From assembly GCA_030949985.1 (NCBI GenBank), contig JAUZRX010000049.1:1-64000 (forward strand): 64,000 nucleotides of DNA, given 5' to 3'. This DNA is from Acidobacteriota bacterium (lineage in GTDB: Bacteria > Acidobacteriota > Polarisedimenticolia > J045). The notes under the pieces are model-generated. The model saw only the letters and a list, made by a program, of their open reading frames with translations. It was not told the DNA's origin and did not search any database. The position numbers were made by a program, and so were the translations under genes. Below, in pieces: positions 16,147 to 26,265 of this stretch (positions are counted from its first letter, which is position 1; every line of letters begins with the position of its first letter).

Positions 16147-19100
16147 ATGCACGAACGGTCGGCAGCCCTGAAATGGATGATGATCATCCTGTGTATCGGG
16201 GCGCTGTCTCTGTCCAGCGTGGTGGCGACATCCACCACCCCCAGTCCTTCGCCGAAGCAGGTGACGGCTCGCGAAGAGGGTCCGAATCAGCCGACCCTTT
16301 TCCCGCGCACCGTCGCCTGGTGGCCCTATACCAGCGGCCCCCACTACGGCGACCTGCCCCTGGCTTCGATGCGCGACAACAATGTCCTGCGCACCGCGGT
16401 GGGCAGCTTCCGCATCGGCGAGGACCTTGCGCTTCCCGCTGATCTCACCGGTAACCTCAGTGGCCTGGCGACTGGCGCCAAGCAGTACTTCCTGGCCCAA
16501 CTCCGGCCCTCGGCCCTGGCTCAACCTTTCGCCGAGACCCTGGCATCCCAGGGAGCGGAAATCGTTGGACAGGTTCCGGTCAACGGTCTGATCCTGCGTA
16601 TGGACCAGGCGGCCTACGGCCTGGTTTCCTCGTCACCGCTGCTGCAGTTCCTCGAGCCCTACCACCCGGCCTACCGCATCGCTCCGACCGTGGGCACGGC
16701 CTGGGCAACGACGCCGGAGAAGGCGGCTTCGCCGATCTTCGACCTGCAGATCAACCTCTTCCCCGGCGAGGCCCTGCAGCCCGTCGTCCAGCGCCTGACC
16801 CAGTTGGGCGCCACCGTCACCAGTGCGACGATGGGCTCCCGCGGCGTCGTCAAGGTGCAGGCCAACGCCTCCCTGATTCCGCAGATCGCGCGGATCGAGG
16901 CCATCAGCTCCATCGCCGACGACGCGCCGGTGTTCCTGCACTCCGACAGCGCTCTCAACCATCAGAGCCGCACCGCCGATCTGGGTGACTTCACCTACTG
17001 GATCGTCGGTCTCGATGGTGACGGCCAGCGCATTCACGTCACCGACTCCGGCCTCTCCGTCGATGCCGCCGATTTCGCCGACACGAGCGCGGATTCCGGC
17101 TGGACCGGCGGCACCGGTTGCCACGTGCTTGCCGATCACCGCAAGGTGATCTGCTACCGCACGGCCGCCGACTTCGGTGGCGGCGGCGACCTCTCGTCCT
17201 GCGACACCTCGGCCGACAACGGCGGACAGGGTACCCACGGGCAGGTTTCCAGCGGCGTCGCCACTGGTAACGCCACCCGCGGCGCCGTCCCCACCTCCGC
17301 GGCCCCGAGCCCGACGGACGACCCGAACGATCCCAACAAGACCTGGGTTCGTGATTTCGGCGCGGGCTTCTATACCGACGCCGACAACAATGGCCAGTTC
17401 TCCGAGTTGCGGGACACGGCCTTCGACGGCGTGGCCAAGGGTGCCCGGGTGGTTTTCTACGACGCCACCAGCGGCTGCCCCGAGTCGGGCGGTATTTCCG
17501 CCGGTAACGCGTTCCAGAACGTGGTGACCCCCTGGAACGACTACGATGCCAACATCCACAACTTCTCGTTCGGGTCGACTCCGGCGCCCAACACCGATCC
17601 GCTCTACACCACCGGCGCCTCCGACTACGACGACGCGATCTTCCAGAATCCGATCAATTTCGTCACCGTCAGCGCCGGTAACGAGGGCGCCAAGGAAACT
17701 TCAGGCACTTCCGCCAGCCCGGGTAACATCAGCAACGAAGCCTCGTGCAAGAACTGCGTGCCCGTCGGCGCCTCAGCGGGTCCGGCCTCCTTCGTCTGGA
17801 GCTTCAGCTCGGAAGGTCCCTCTGCCGGCTCCCGTCTGCGCGTCGCTCCCCTGCTGATGGCCGAAGGCTCCGATTACGCCTGCTTCGGTCCTGAAGAGGG
17901 CCCCGGAGTGCCCGAGAACCAGACCGGCGCCGCCGGCTGCACCCAGCAGTCCAGCTCCGGTACGTCGTTCTCCGCCCCCTCCCTGGCAGGAACCGCCGCC
18001 ATCGTCGGCGAGTACCTGGCCGAGGGCTTCTACCCTGATGGTACCGACCAGAACGCCAGCAACTCGGCCGACAAGGTCGCCGCTGTCAGCTCCGCCCTGA
18101 CCAAGGCCATCCTCATCGCCGGCGCCCAGCCTCTGCCTGCGGGCTCCCGCGGTATCGCCGATGGCCGTTTCAACAACGTCTGGGGCTACGGCATGGTGCA
18201 GCTGCAAAACTCCCTGCCCCTGGCCGACGACCCCGACACCCCGGCCGGCATGATCCTCCACGACCTGCCGGGCGACATCGACAAGAACCCCGGTGACGAC
18301 GGCGTGAGCCACCTGTCGCTGCCCGCCACCATCGGTACCACCCCCGGCGGCACCGGCGCGGCCGAGTTCGAGGTCCTGGCGACCGACGAAGACCTGGCCG
18401 TCGTTCTCGTCTGGCACGATCCGCCCACGGCGGACGGCACCGTCGACAACAACCTCGACCTCGAAGTTCGCTACTGCGGCGCCGACGGCACCTGCGGCAA
18501 CGCCGACGACACGGTCTACACGGGCAACGCCTTCTCGGAGTTCCCGGACCGCGATCCCTCGACTTTCAACGACCTCGACAGTGACGGCAGCGCGGATGGC
18601 TACAACTACTCCATCCCCGAGCACATGGTCACTGATGCCGGCTTCTCCTACGCCGACTGGAAGGATCCCGAGAACAACACCGAGGCGGTTTATGTGCCCG
18701 GTGAGTTCAGCGATTACCCGAAGACCCCCGGCGGCAATCCTTACCTGCCCCTGCTGCAGGCCGGGACCTGGTCCGTCGAGGTCATCCGCGTCGACGGCAC
18801 CACCAACAACCTGCCCTTCAGCATCGCCATCGTCGGCCCCGTGGCCGCCGGCTCCTCGGTGCGCTTCGACACCAACCCGGTGTCCTGCAACGCCGACGAG
18901 AACGTGATCGTCACGGAAGTCGACGACGCCGCCGATCCGTCCTGCCCCGACAGCGCCACCTGTACTCCGAGCGTCGTCAGCAGCCGGACCACGGTTCGCG
19001 TCTACGACGAGACCGACACCCTGGTGGATACCGAGACCAACCTCACCTTCGAGCAGCCCGACGCCAACGTCTTCAAGTACCAGACGGCGAGCCCGCTGCC

Positions 19101-22100
19101 CCTGTCGATCCACGGCACGGCCACGGACAACGACGGCATTCTCACCGTCAATCACGACTACCGTCTCGAAGTCACCTACAACGACGATTCCGGCGGCCTG
19201 ACCGAGCGCGTCTCCAATGCCCGGGTCGACTGCCAGCCGGACATGGACGTCAGCCTCGTCCGCCAGATTGGACCGGACTATCCGTTCCTGCTCATCGGCG
19301 GTTGCGACGACGACAACTACCTCGACCAGAACGAGTCCTTCTCGCTCTCGGTCAGCTTCTTCAACCTGGATCTGGTCGACCTGATCGACGCCACCGTCAG
19401 CCTGGACGTCTGTCAGCACCGGGCCAACCCGACTCCTGACAACTGCGTGCCGGTGACCTACGTCACGGTTTACGACACCCAGCAGAAGCTCGGCCTGCTG
19501 CCGGCTCAAACCCAGCAGCTCTCGCGTTTCAACTTCGCGGTGACCGGAACGCCTCCCGGGCGTGACATGGTCGACCTCGATGTCTGCCTGGCAGGCGAAA
19601 AGACCGGCCAGCAGGTCGCGGACTGCACCACCTTCACCGTCCTGGCCCAGGCCGACGACGATGAGCACTTCTACATCACCGACTGTCCGACGGGCTGCGC
19701 CAACGTCCGTTACGACCTCAACAACGACGAGAAGTGGGAATCTTCGATCGCCCGCAACCCCTTCGACCCCCTCGACTTCATTCGCCGGGGCCGGAGCGAG
19801 ATCGTCGACTTCGAGAACATGGTTGCCGCCGGCGACGAAGACAACAACGGAACGCCGGACTGCGAGGAGAACGGTAACTCCTACACTTGCGGCAACCCCG
19901 GCTTCTCGGGCCCCTGGACCTTCGACGTGGACGACGAAGGTTTCCGTACCGGCGTCAACTCCCAGTCCAAGGCGACCGGCGGCCTGCTGATCTCCAACTG
20001 GGGTGAGGACGAGAACTTCGACGGTGTCTTCGACGCTGCCGAGGACAAGAACGGCAACTTCGTTCTCGACCAGAACTGGAGCACCACCGGCGGTTGCGGC
20101 TGGATGGCCAACGACGACGGCGGCAGCGGCCCCGGTGGCATCTGGCATACCGGTCACATCGGAAGCTGGAATTCTTCCCACGACACCGGAACCGCCTGCC
20201 GCGGCCAGACCGAGGAAAACGCTACCAACTGCGAAGAGTACGACGCCCAAGCGGGCACCGAGGGGAACGAACTCTGGTTCGAACTCCTTCGGACGCCCGA
20301 AATCCACCCTGTGCATTTCGGCTCCCACCCCGATGGCTTCGACTGGCGCACCCAGATCACGGACTGGTCCTGGGTCGCTCAGTGGGACCAGGCGGACGAC
20401 ACGCTCTGGACCTGGGAGTTCGATCTCGACGTCGCCGGTAACGAAGTCCTCCTCGGTGACACCCAGATCCACGGAGGCATCTTCGGCAACGCCACCGGCG
20501 CCATCAACGGCGGCCAGCTCAACATCTTCGATGGAGCCCACCTCTTCGGTCCCACCGACGACGATCCGGCCTCCAGCAACTACGGTAACCAGGCCTTCAC
20601 CTCCAAGGGTGGAAACCGCGACGGTCGCCGTGGCTGCTACTTCAACGACCTCGACACGATCATCGTCGACGACAACGGCACGGCCGATCCCGCCGACGAC
20701 TTCACCGCGGCGGAATACGACGAGGCCCTGCCCCGTCCCACCGACGACGACTGCGACAACGACTTCGACCTCGGCCCGGACGGCTGTCCCGGCGAGTGCG
20801 GTGTCGACGACGACGGCAACGGCCTGATCGACGATCTGGGCGACAGCTGTCCCTGCACCACCTGTGACGGAGGCCCGCGTGCCGGCGCTTCCTGCTTCTC
20901 CCACTCCGCCTGCAACCCCTCCGGCGGACTGGTCTACCGCTGCACCCCCCACACCGACGCCAACGGCGTCCCGCTCAAGCCGATCAACGCCGGCGCGGGA
21001 TGGGACGACACCTGCGGTGACGGCCAGACGGACGAGGGCGTGTTTGCAGCCTTCTCCACCGACGCCGCCAGCGACGGCACCTTCAAGTACCACAGTGAAC
21101 GCCCGATGGGACCCGAACTGGTCAACGGCATCGCCCGCGGTGGACGCGGCGCCGGCAAGTTCGAGTTCAACACCCTCGAGGACTTCTACTTCCCTGTCGG
21201 CGACACCTGGCAGGCCGAAGTCGGTTTCGCAGTCTTCGAGGCCAGCGGTGATCCGGCCGTCGCCTCTTACGGACTGGGCATCGACAACATGGTCGTCGAG
21301 TGGAAGGAAGTCCACCCCATCGACCAGGCCCAGGACAACTGCTCCACCGCTTCTCCGTACAACTTCGAAGGCCGCTGCGCTGTCGTCGCCCTGGGCGAGA
21401 CGGCCAACACCTTCGACGGTGACGGCGAAGTCTCTGTCAGCGTCACCGATCCGGTGCCGGACGGCAACCTGATCGATTGTGACGGCGACGGCGAGCTCGA
21501 GGTCGAGATCAACGTCTTCTCCGAGGCCGAGCGCACCGGAGAGACCCTCTGTCTCGATCGTCTCGAGCCGGGTGCGGACCACTTCGTCGGTACCATCAAG
21601 ACCACCACGGCCACCGCCAACGCCGGTGATGGCCTGCTCTATCTCGCCTTCAACGGCCTCGACACCCCGTCGATCACCGCTCGTTACGTCGATCAGAACG
21701 ACGGCGTCCACGACGCCAACGGCGCCAACCGCTACGGCCCTGACGGCCAGCCCGGAATCGCCGGTTTCGACGACGACGGCGACGGCATCGTCGACAACGC
21801 CTCGGAGCACTGTCCGACCACTTCGTCCCTCGCTCCGGGCCGTACTCCCCACGAGTCGGGCCAGCCGCCTCGCTTCTCCGATGACGACTGCGGTTGCCTC
21901 GACAATCCGATCACCGACAGCACCTTCGCCAGCTTCGATATCGCCGACGTGATCATCGGCCAGATCGAAGTGACCGACGATGGTGACGGTGACGGCTTCG
22001 CCGATCCCGGCGAGATCGTCACGATCAACGTCCAGGTTCGTAACCTCGCCGACTTCGCGCTCGAGGACGTCAAGCTGCGCCTCGGTACGGAGAGCGACAA

Positions 22101-24318
22101 GGTCGAGTGCCTGACCGACGACCTGATCGAAATCGATCGCCTCGAAGCCCGCGGCACCACCGGTTCCGACGTCTTCAGCGGGGATATCGGCGACGCCTTC
22201 ACCTTCAAGGCTGCCGCCGTCACCCGGCCTGCGGGCGACACCGGCACCGATTTCGCCTCTACCTTCACCGTCACGCTGCAGGCCCTCGGACGGGCCACCC
22301 CCGGTTCCAACGGTTCCGGCAGCCGCCGCTTCCCCGGAGATACCGACAAGTTCGACATTCCGGTCTTCGGTACCGCGGTGGTGCAGCAGTTCAAGGTCGT
22401 CCACAACCTCGACGTCACCGAGGGTGGCGCCCCCAGCACTTTCACGGACGACTTCGAAAGCTACGCCAACGACACGGCGCTGTTCGCCAACTGGACGACT
22501 CACAACACCGGTGACGATCCCGCCGAACTCGACGGTACCCGCTGCCAGTACAACGATCCGGCCAATCCGTTCGGTAACAACACCGACCCGGCCGACTTCT
22601 GCGAACTGGGTGAGGGTTACTCCAACTCGGCCAACGAATGGCACCTGGAGTCCATCACCGGCTGCACCAGCCAGGGTGTCGCCGGTTGCCCCGCCACCGA
22701 CGACGTCTTCCTCGGCGGCGCCAAGTCGATCAACCCCGGTGCACCCAGCAACGGCACCAACTCCCTGGCTCTGTCGTTCGTGAACTACTCGCCGGAGCCT
22801 TTCGACGATAACCACTCGACTTACATGAACCGCATGCGGTGGATCGAGACCGCCAACAGCATCCAGCTCGGACTCGGCAACCCCGAACTCTCCTACTGGA
22901 CGCAGATGTCGATTCTCGACGGCCGCCTCTTCGTCGGCCTCGATCACCCCGACGCCTTCGACGCAGGTCTGACCTACATCTGCGTCGACGACAACGGGAA
23001 CAACGAGTGCGACACGCTCGAAACCGGCGATCTCAGCGGTTCCGAGCGCTGGGAGCCCCTGCGCGCTTACCTCAACACCGAGCAGAGCTGGCGCTTCCCC
23101 AACTTCATCAACTGCATGTATGAGCCTTCCGATGACGGCAGCAACGAGGACGACTTCTTCAACAACTCGGTCGACCTCGGCCCGTCGAGCACCTGCTTCC
23201 CGAACCTCAGCGACACCTGCGTGGGCCGTACCCGCAAGGATAGCGACTTCTCCGCCATCCTCGGATCGACCCTCGTCTTCCTTTCGGACAACTGCTTCCC
23301 GGAGACCGGTGAAATCGACTCCGAAGTTGCCGGAATCTACGAGGTCGGTGCAGGACCCGGTATCTGGGCTCACAAGAAGTACGACCTCACTCCGTGGCAG
23401 GGACGCCAGGTGCTGATTCGTTTCCACGCCTCTCCGGGTGGACTGCCTGGCTTCGACTTCTGTGCTGACACCTTTGTTTGTGGAAACCGCGACGATGGCT
23501 GGTACATCGACATGTTCGAGATCACCGGCACCCGTAGCGCTCCTTCCACGGTGTCCGTCGACAACGCCACCCACGGGACCGGTGCGACCTGCCCGACCAA
23601 CAACTGCACCACCGCAACGGCTCGCGCCGCCGTCCTGCCCTACCCCCGGAACGACAAGAACAGCCAGCCCAAGCCGGCTCTGGCCTGTACCGATACCGCC
23701 GCCCAGTACTGTGACTTCGATCGCGACGGCGTGTCGGATGCATCCAGCAGCACGGCCCTCTCGGGTGCCGGTGGCCACGCGGTCTTCCTCGACGCCAGCA
23801 AGTCCGCCACCGACACCTGCTTCGGGGGTGCCATCGAGTACCGCTTCGAGACCGGCGGCACGGTCGTTCGCGACTGGCTGACCGATCCCACGGTCCTCGT
23901 CAACCCGGTCTACACCACGACCTATGACGTCCTCGTCCGCTGCAGTTCGACCCCGAGCTGTCAGGACAGCGTCCAGGTCACGGTGGACACCGGAAACACG
24001 CAGGTCACCGACTGCTACGCTACGGGCCTGGTCTTCAGCGCCAACAAGACCGACTTCAGCTGGACGGCCGACGCCAACGCAGGCTGTGACGGCACGGGCT
24101 ACGACACCTCGAAGGGTGACGTCGCCTCCCTGCCCGGCAGCTTCAGCGGTAGCTGCTTCCACGGCAACCTCGCCACCACCAGCGATTCCGACCCGGCCAA
24201 TCCGGCCGCGGGTTCGGCTACCTGGTATCTCGCCAGGCACGATCAATACTCCTGGAACAACCAGGCTGATCCCTCTCAGCAGGGCGATCGTGACCCGAGC
24301 ATCGGCGACTGCCAGTAG
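16147..24318 (+). CDS. Giant secreted S8 (subtilisin-like) serine protease, 2723 aa
   Basis: A signal peptide (about residues 1-30) is followed by a propeptide-like region and a subtilase domain with Asp300 (IHVTDSGLS), His364 (GTHGQVSSG), oxyanion Asn512 (SAGNEG) and Ser607 (SGTSFSAPSLAG). The remaining two thousand residues are acidic, beta-rich and Cys-containing. They carry many Asp-rich calcium-loop blocks (DDDGDGIVDN, DRDGVSDAS, DDNGNNECD) and immune-inhibitor-A-like segments (DDFESYANDTALFANWTTH). No sortase, PEP-CTERM or autotransporter ending is visible, so the secretion route is unclear. It may degrade extracellular protein. It stands alone with its own promoter and terminator. Confidence 0.93.
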   Translation: MHERSAALKWMMIILCIGALSLSSVVATSTTPSPSPKQVTAREEGPNQPTLFPRTVAWWPYTSGPHYGDLPLASMRDNNVLRTAVGSFRIGEDLALPADLTGNLSGLATGAKQYFLAQLRPSALAQPFAETLASQGAEIVGQVPVNGLILRMDQAAYGLVSSSPLLQFLEPYHPAYRIAPTVGTAWATTPEKAASPIFDLQINLFPGEALQPVVQRLTQLGATVTSATMGSRGVVKVQANASLIPQIARIEAISSIADDAPVFLHSDSALNHQSRTADLGDFTYWIVGLDGDGQRIHVTDSGLSVDAADFADTSADSGWTGGTGCHVLADHRKVICYRTAADFGGGGDLSSCDTSADNGGQGTHGQVSSGVATGNATRGAVPTSAAPSPTDDPNDPNKTWVRDFGAGFYTDADNNGQFSELRDTAFDGVAKGARVVFYDATSGCPESGGISAGNAFQNVVTPWNDYDANIHNFSFGSTPAPNTDPLYTTGASDYDDAIFQNPINFVTVSAGNEGAKETSGTSASPGNISNEASCKNCVPVGASAGPASFVWSFSSEGPSAGSRLRVAPLLMAEGSDYACFGPEEGPGVPENQTGAAGCTQQSSSGTSFSAPSLAGTAAIVGEYLAEGFYPDGTDQNASNSADKVAAVSSALTKAILIAGAQPLPAGSRGIADGRFNNVWGYGMVQLQNSLPLADDPDTPAGMILHDLPGDIDKNPGDDGVSHLSLPATIGTTPGGTGAAEFEVLATDEDLAVVLVWHDPPTADGTVDNNLDLEVRYCGADGTCGNADDTVYTGNAFSEFPDRDPSTFNDLDSDGSADGYNYSIPEHMVTDAGFSYADWKDPENNTEAVYVPGEFSDYPKTPGGNPYLPLLQAGTWSVEVIRVDGTTNNLPFSIAIVGPVAAGSSVRFDTNPVSCNADENVIVTEVDDAADPSCPDSATCTPSVVSSRTTVRVYDETDTLVDTETNLTFEQPDANVFKYQTASPLPLSIHGTATDNDGILTVNHDYRLEVTYNDDSGGLTERVSNARVDCQPDMDVSLVRQIGPDYPFLLIGGCDDDNYLDQNESFSLSVSFFNLDLVDLIDATVSLDVCQHRANPTPDNCVPVTYVTVYDTQQKLGLLPAQTQQLSRFNFAVTGTPPGRDMVDLDVCLAGEKTGQQVADCTTFTVLAQADDDEHFYITDCPTGCANVRYDLNNDEKWESSIARNPFDPLDFIRRGRSEIVDFENMVAAGDEDNNGTPDCEENGNSYTCGNPGFSGPWTFDVDDEGFRTGVNSQSKATGGLLISNWGEDENFDGVFDAAEDKNGNFVLDQNWSTTGGCGWMANDDGGSGPGGIWHTGHIGSWNSSHDTGTACRGQTEENATNCEEYDAQAGTEGNELWFELLRTPEIHPVHFGSHPDGFDWRTQITDWSWVAQWDQADDTLWTWEFDLDVAGNEVLLGDTQIHGGIFGNATGAINGGQLNIFDGAHLFGPTDDDPASSNYGNQAFTSKGGNRDGRRGCYFNDLDTIIVDDNGTADPADDFTAAEYDEALPRPTDDDCDNDFDLGPDGCPGECGVDDDGNGLIDDLGDSCPCTTCDGGPRAGASCFSHSACNPSGGLVYRCTPHTDANGVPLKPINAGAGWDDTCGDGQTDEGVFAAFSTDAASDGTFKYHSERPMGPELVNGIARGGRGAGKFEFNTLEDFYFPVGDTWQAEVGFAVFEASGDPAVASYGLGIDNMVVEWKEVHPIDQAQDNCSTASPYNFEGRCAVVALGETANTFDGDGEVSVSVTDPVPDGNLIDCDGDGELEVEINVFSEAERTGETLCLDRLEPGADHFVGTIKTTTATANAGDGLLYLAFNGLDTPSITARYVDQNDGVHDANGANRYGPDGQPGIAGFDDDGDGIVDNASEHCPTTSSLAPGRTPHESGQPPRFSDDDCGCLDNPITDSTFASFDIADVIIGQIEVTDDGDGDGFADPGEIVTINVQVRNLADFALEDVKLRLGTESDKVECLTDDLIEIDRLEARGTTGSDVFSGDIGDAFTFKAAAVTRPAGDTGTDFASTFTVTLQALGRATPGSNGSGSRRFPGDTDKFDIPVFGTAVVQQFKVVHNLDVTEGGAPSTFTDDFESYANDTALFANWTTHNTGDDPAELDGTRCQYNDPANPFGNNTDPADFCELGEGYSNSANEWHLESITGCTSQGVAGCPATDDVFLGGAKSINPGAPSNGTNSLALSFVNYSPEPFDDNHSTYMNRMRWIETANSIQLGLGNPELSYWTQMSILDGRLFVGLDHPDAFDAGLTYICVDDNGNNECDTLETGDLSGSERWEPLRAYLNTEQSWRFPNFINCMYEPSDDGSNEDDFFNNSVDLGPSSTCFPNLSDTCVGRTRKDSDFSAILGSTLVFLSDNCFPETGEIDSEVAGIYEVGAGPGIWAHKKYDLTPWQGRQVLIRFHASPGGLPGFDFCADTFVCGNRDDGWYIDMFEITGTRSAPSTVSVDNATHGTGATCPTNNCTTATARAAVLPYPRNDKNSQPKPALACTDTAAQYCDFDRDGVSDASSSTALSGAGGHAVFLDASKSATDTCFGGAIEYRFETGGTVVRDWLTDPTVLVNPVYTTTYDVLVRCSSTPSCQDSVQVTVDTGNTQVTDCYATGLVFSANKTDFSWTADANAGCDGTGYDTSKGDVASLPGSFSGSCFHGNLATTSDSDPANPAAGSATWYLARHDQYSWNNQADPSQQGDRDPSIGDCQ

Positions 24319-24326
24319 GCGGGTAC

Positions 24327-24342
24327 AGCTAGTTCGCTAGCT
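24327..24342 (+). other. Small palindrome after the giant gene
   Basis: AGCTAG and CTAGCT flank a TTCG tetraloop immediately before the intrinsic terminator. It could add a second hairpin to the 3' end of the protease mRNA and slow its decay. Confidence 0.5.
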
Positions 24343-24343
24343 C

Positions 24344-24376
24344 GCGGGGCCGGCTTCACGCCGGCCCCGCTTTTTT
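24344..24376 (+). terminator. Strong intrinsic terminator of the giant protease gene
   Basis: A perfect 11-base stem (GCGGGGCCGGC at 24344-24354, GCCGGCCCCGC at 24360-24370) with a 5-base loop is followed by six T residues at 24371-24376. It lies 26 bases after the TAG stop and is the clearest rho-independent terminator in the window. Confidence 0.95.
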
Positions 24377-24914
24377 CGTCCCCCCGCACCGCTCTCGCCC
24401 GACCGCCCCGGTCGCGTGCCAAGGGCCCGCGGGTCCCGGGAGCGCCTGTTTGCCGGTCCGGGCGAGGCCGCCGGCAGCGGTTCGCGCCCACGGGGCGAAC
24501 GTCGCGGGACACGCCGGAGCGGCCGGCCTGTCGAATGCCTGTTTCGGGACCGACGTGATCGATGGGAGAAGGACGATCGGGCGGCAGGGGTACGGATGAA
24601 GGTCTGCGGCCACTGCGTTGCTGGATCCTCATCGGCCCCAACGGAGACAGGGCGCGGGTCGAAGGCCTGACGAGGCTCTCCCCGAAGCCCCCTCCCGCGT
24701 CACCCCGGCCCCGGATCCGGGAAAGGATCGGCGCAAGCGGCACGCCGGGAAACGCCTCAAAAAGGGCCCGAGCGCGACGAACCCCGCCCGGCCCACACGG
24801 CAATCGACAACAGACCCACCGGAACGCAGGAAAGGCGGTGCACCCCGAGTTCCTTCCAAAATGGCCTGGCCTCCGCCAGGCATAGGCGGGCCGCAGGTGG
24901 GTGGGATCGAGACG

Positions 24915-25025
24915 AGCCAAATCCTGGAGTGCAGGCCGTTGTACGCCGAAGGCGTATCGAAGCGGGAGATTTCCCGGCGGTTCGGGCTCTCTCGAAGCAC
25001 CCCGCGCCGGCATCCAAGAGATTCT
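24915..25025 (+). pseudogene. istA transposase N-terminal fragment
   Basis: The frame gives LYAEGVSKREISRRFGLSRS, the helix-turn-helix found at the start of IS21-family IstA transposases. The integrase-type catalytic domain that should follow is missing: within about 200 bases the sequence is already istB-like. There is no plausible start codon close by. Confidence 0.65.
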
Positions 25026-25249
25026 GTTCCAGGGGCTTGCGACCTGGCGCAACCCCGGCCGGCGAGAAGAGCAGCGGAAGAAGCCGGTGGCCGAGATCGC
25101 CTGGCCGGGCCCGGAGGGCCCTTAAGGTCCTGCGAGTGCCTCTATGGCAGTGCGCCAGGGCTGGACGGTGCGCTGGAAGCGCGTGTCGAGCGGCAACCCG
25201 GGGTGTTGCGTTTGCCCTCGAGGCCACGCTGTTACCAGAAAACCAGCCC

Positions 25250-25430
25250 GCCAAGTTATCGAAACCGGAGGCACCCACCTGACCTCCCTGCAGGTGCTGC
25301 TCGACGAAGAGGTCCGCGAAAGGCGCAACCGCCGGGCGCAACGGCGTTGGAAGGAGGCCGGCCTCCCGGAGATCCAACGGGTTCCCGGCCTGGACGGCAA
25401 GGTCATCCCGCAAGGAGTCGCCTGGTCCCG
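25250..25430 (+). pseudogene. istB N-terminal fragment
   Basis: The frame reads LTSLQVLLDEEVRERRNRRA followed by QRRWKEAGLPEIQ, which matches the helical start of IstB helper ATPases (the usual pattern is a LELLLEDE..RR..RR..RR...A..P block). The Walker A and B region that should come next is deleted. Confidence 0.6.
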
Positions 25431-25459
25431 GATTCGGAAGCCGGCGCTGGAAGCGCGAA

Positions 25460-25579
25460 CGGCTCGCCGCCGCCATGCTCGATCGCCTGACCCACCACGC
25501 TCACATCCTGGAAATGAACGGCGAGAGTGACCGGCTGAAAGACGCCCGCCAAAGCAGGAAGCCCGCCGAGCAGCGCTGA
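25460..25579 (+). pseudogene. istB C-terminal fragment
   Basis: LAAAMLDRLTHHAHILEMNG continuing with ESDRLKDARQ is the conserved end of IS21 IstB proteins and terminates at TGA 25577-25579. It is in a different frame from the istB N-terminal piece, showing both an internal deletion and a frameshift. Confidence 0.75.
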
Positions 25580-25856
25580 CCATGCTTGCGGTCCCCGCCG
25601 CTCCCTTCCCCGGTCGGCCGAGACCCTGGCCCAAAGGCGGGCCGACCTCACTCCGGGCGAAGCCACTGCCGTCCCGGTGGATCCGTTTTCGATTGCCGGG
25701 TGGCTCAGATCCCGTTTGCCGTACTCAAGACCGGCGAGAAAAGAGCGGATGCCGGGTGACACCGCCGGTCGGCCGCACTCGAACGGCGAGCGCGCCCTCC
25801 CCGCGAAGGGCCCGCGCATCCATCACTTGGCAGCATCCGCCCCCGGTCGGGACGCT

Positions 25857-26195
25857 TCAGGCCTCGCCGGCTTCCTCTCCCAGGTGACGGATGGACTCGG
25901 CTCCACCACGCCGATCCGCCAGGCGGGAGGTCTTGCTCTTGCGCAGCTGCCGCGCGAGCACATCGACCGCCTCGTTGATGGCGGCGAACAGGTCGTCGTC
26001 CGTCACCTCGCCCGTATAGGTGCCGCCTCGCCCGCGAGCCACGATCGTACAGCTCTGCCGGTGATTGACCACGTCCAGCGTGACCTGCAGGTCCAGGTCC
26101 TCCACGAGCCGCCCCAGCTTGGCGATCTTCTTTTCGGCATGGTTGCGGATAGCGGGGGTCAAATCCAGGTGACGACCGGTGATGTTGATGGTCAT
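25857..26195 (-). CDS. hpf: Short ribosome hibernation promoting factor (HPF/YfiA)
   Basis: The product (112 residues) matches the single-domain HPF/YfiA fold: INITGRHLDLTPAIRNHAEK, then LGRLVEDLDLQVTLDVVNHR and an ETTDDDLFAAIN-like segment (here VTDDDLFAAINEAVDVLARQ). It binds the 30S decoding centre in stationary phase and helps form inactive ribosomes. It lacks the extra C-terminal dimerisation domain of long HPF. Two ATGs are in frame (26201 and 26195). GAGGAGG abuts the first and sits six bases from the second, so I choose 26195. It lies downstream of rpoN, a common arrangement. Confidence 0.92.
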   Translation of the reverse strand: MTINITGRHLDLTPAIRNHAEKKIAKLGRLVEDLDLQVTLDVVNHRQSCTIVARGRGGTYTGEVTDDDLFAAINEAVDVLARQLRKSKTSRLADRRGGAESIRHLGEEAGEA

Positions 26196-26265
26196 CCTCA
26201 TCCTCCTCGGGACAGTTGAGTCAGGCGATGGCCGAGACGGTCACAGCTGCCGATAGCGCGATCGG

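Larger units (their letters stand above)
24880..25750 (+). mobile_element. Decayed IS21-family insertion sequence remnant
   Basis: Three separated fragments of an istA-istB pair can be read in the correct order and strand. After them, at about 25680-25735, comes a non-coding tail with repeated TTTTCGATTGCCG / GGCTCAGATCCCG blocks like those seen behind istB in intact IS21 elements. The fragments lie in different frames and lack the catalytic and ATPase cores. No intact terminal inverted repeats or target duplication could be recognised, so the ends are approximate. The surrounding 24377-24879 stretch shows no gene, only a hairpin GCCTGGC/GCCAGGC at 24864-24881. Confidence 0.65.

Noticed and set aside
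17773-24246. Minus-strand frame of about 2150 codons opposite the giant protease
   Set aside because: It is a shadow caused by the strong GC bias of the protease codons. Its product is Val/Gly/Asp-rich with no domain, while the plus strand has an intact catalytic triad, signal peptide, ribosome site and terminator.
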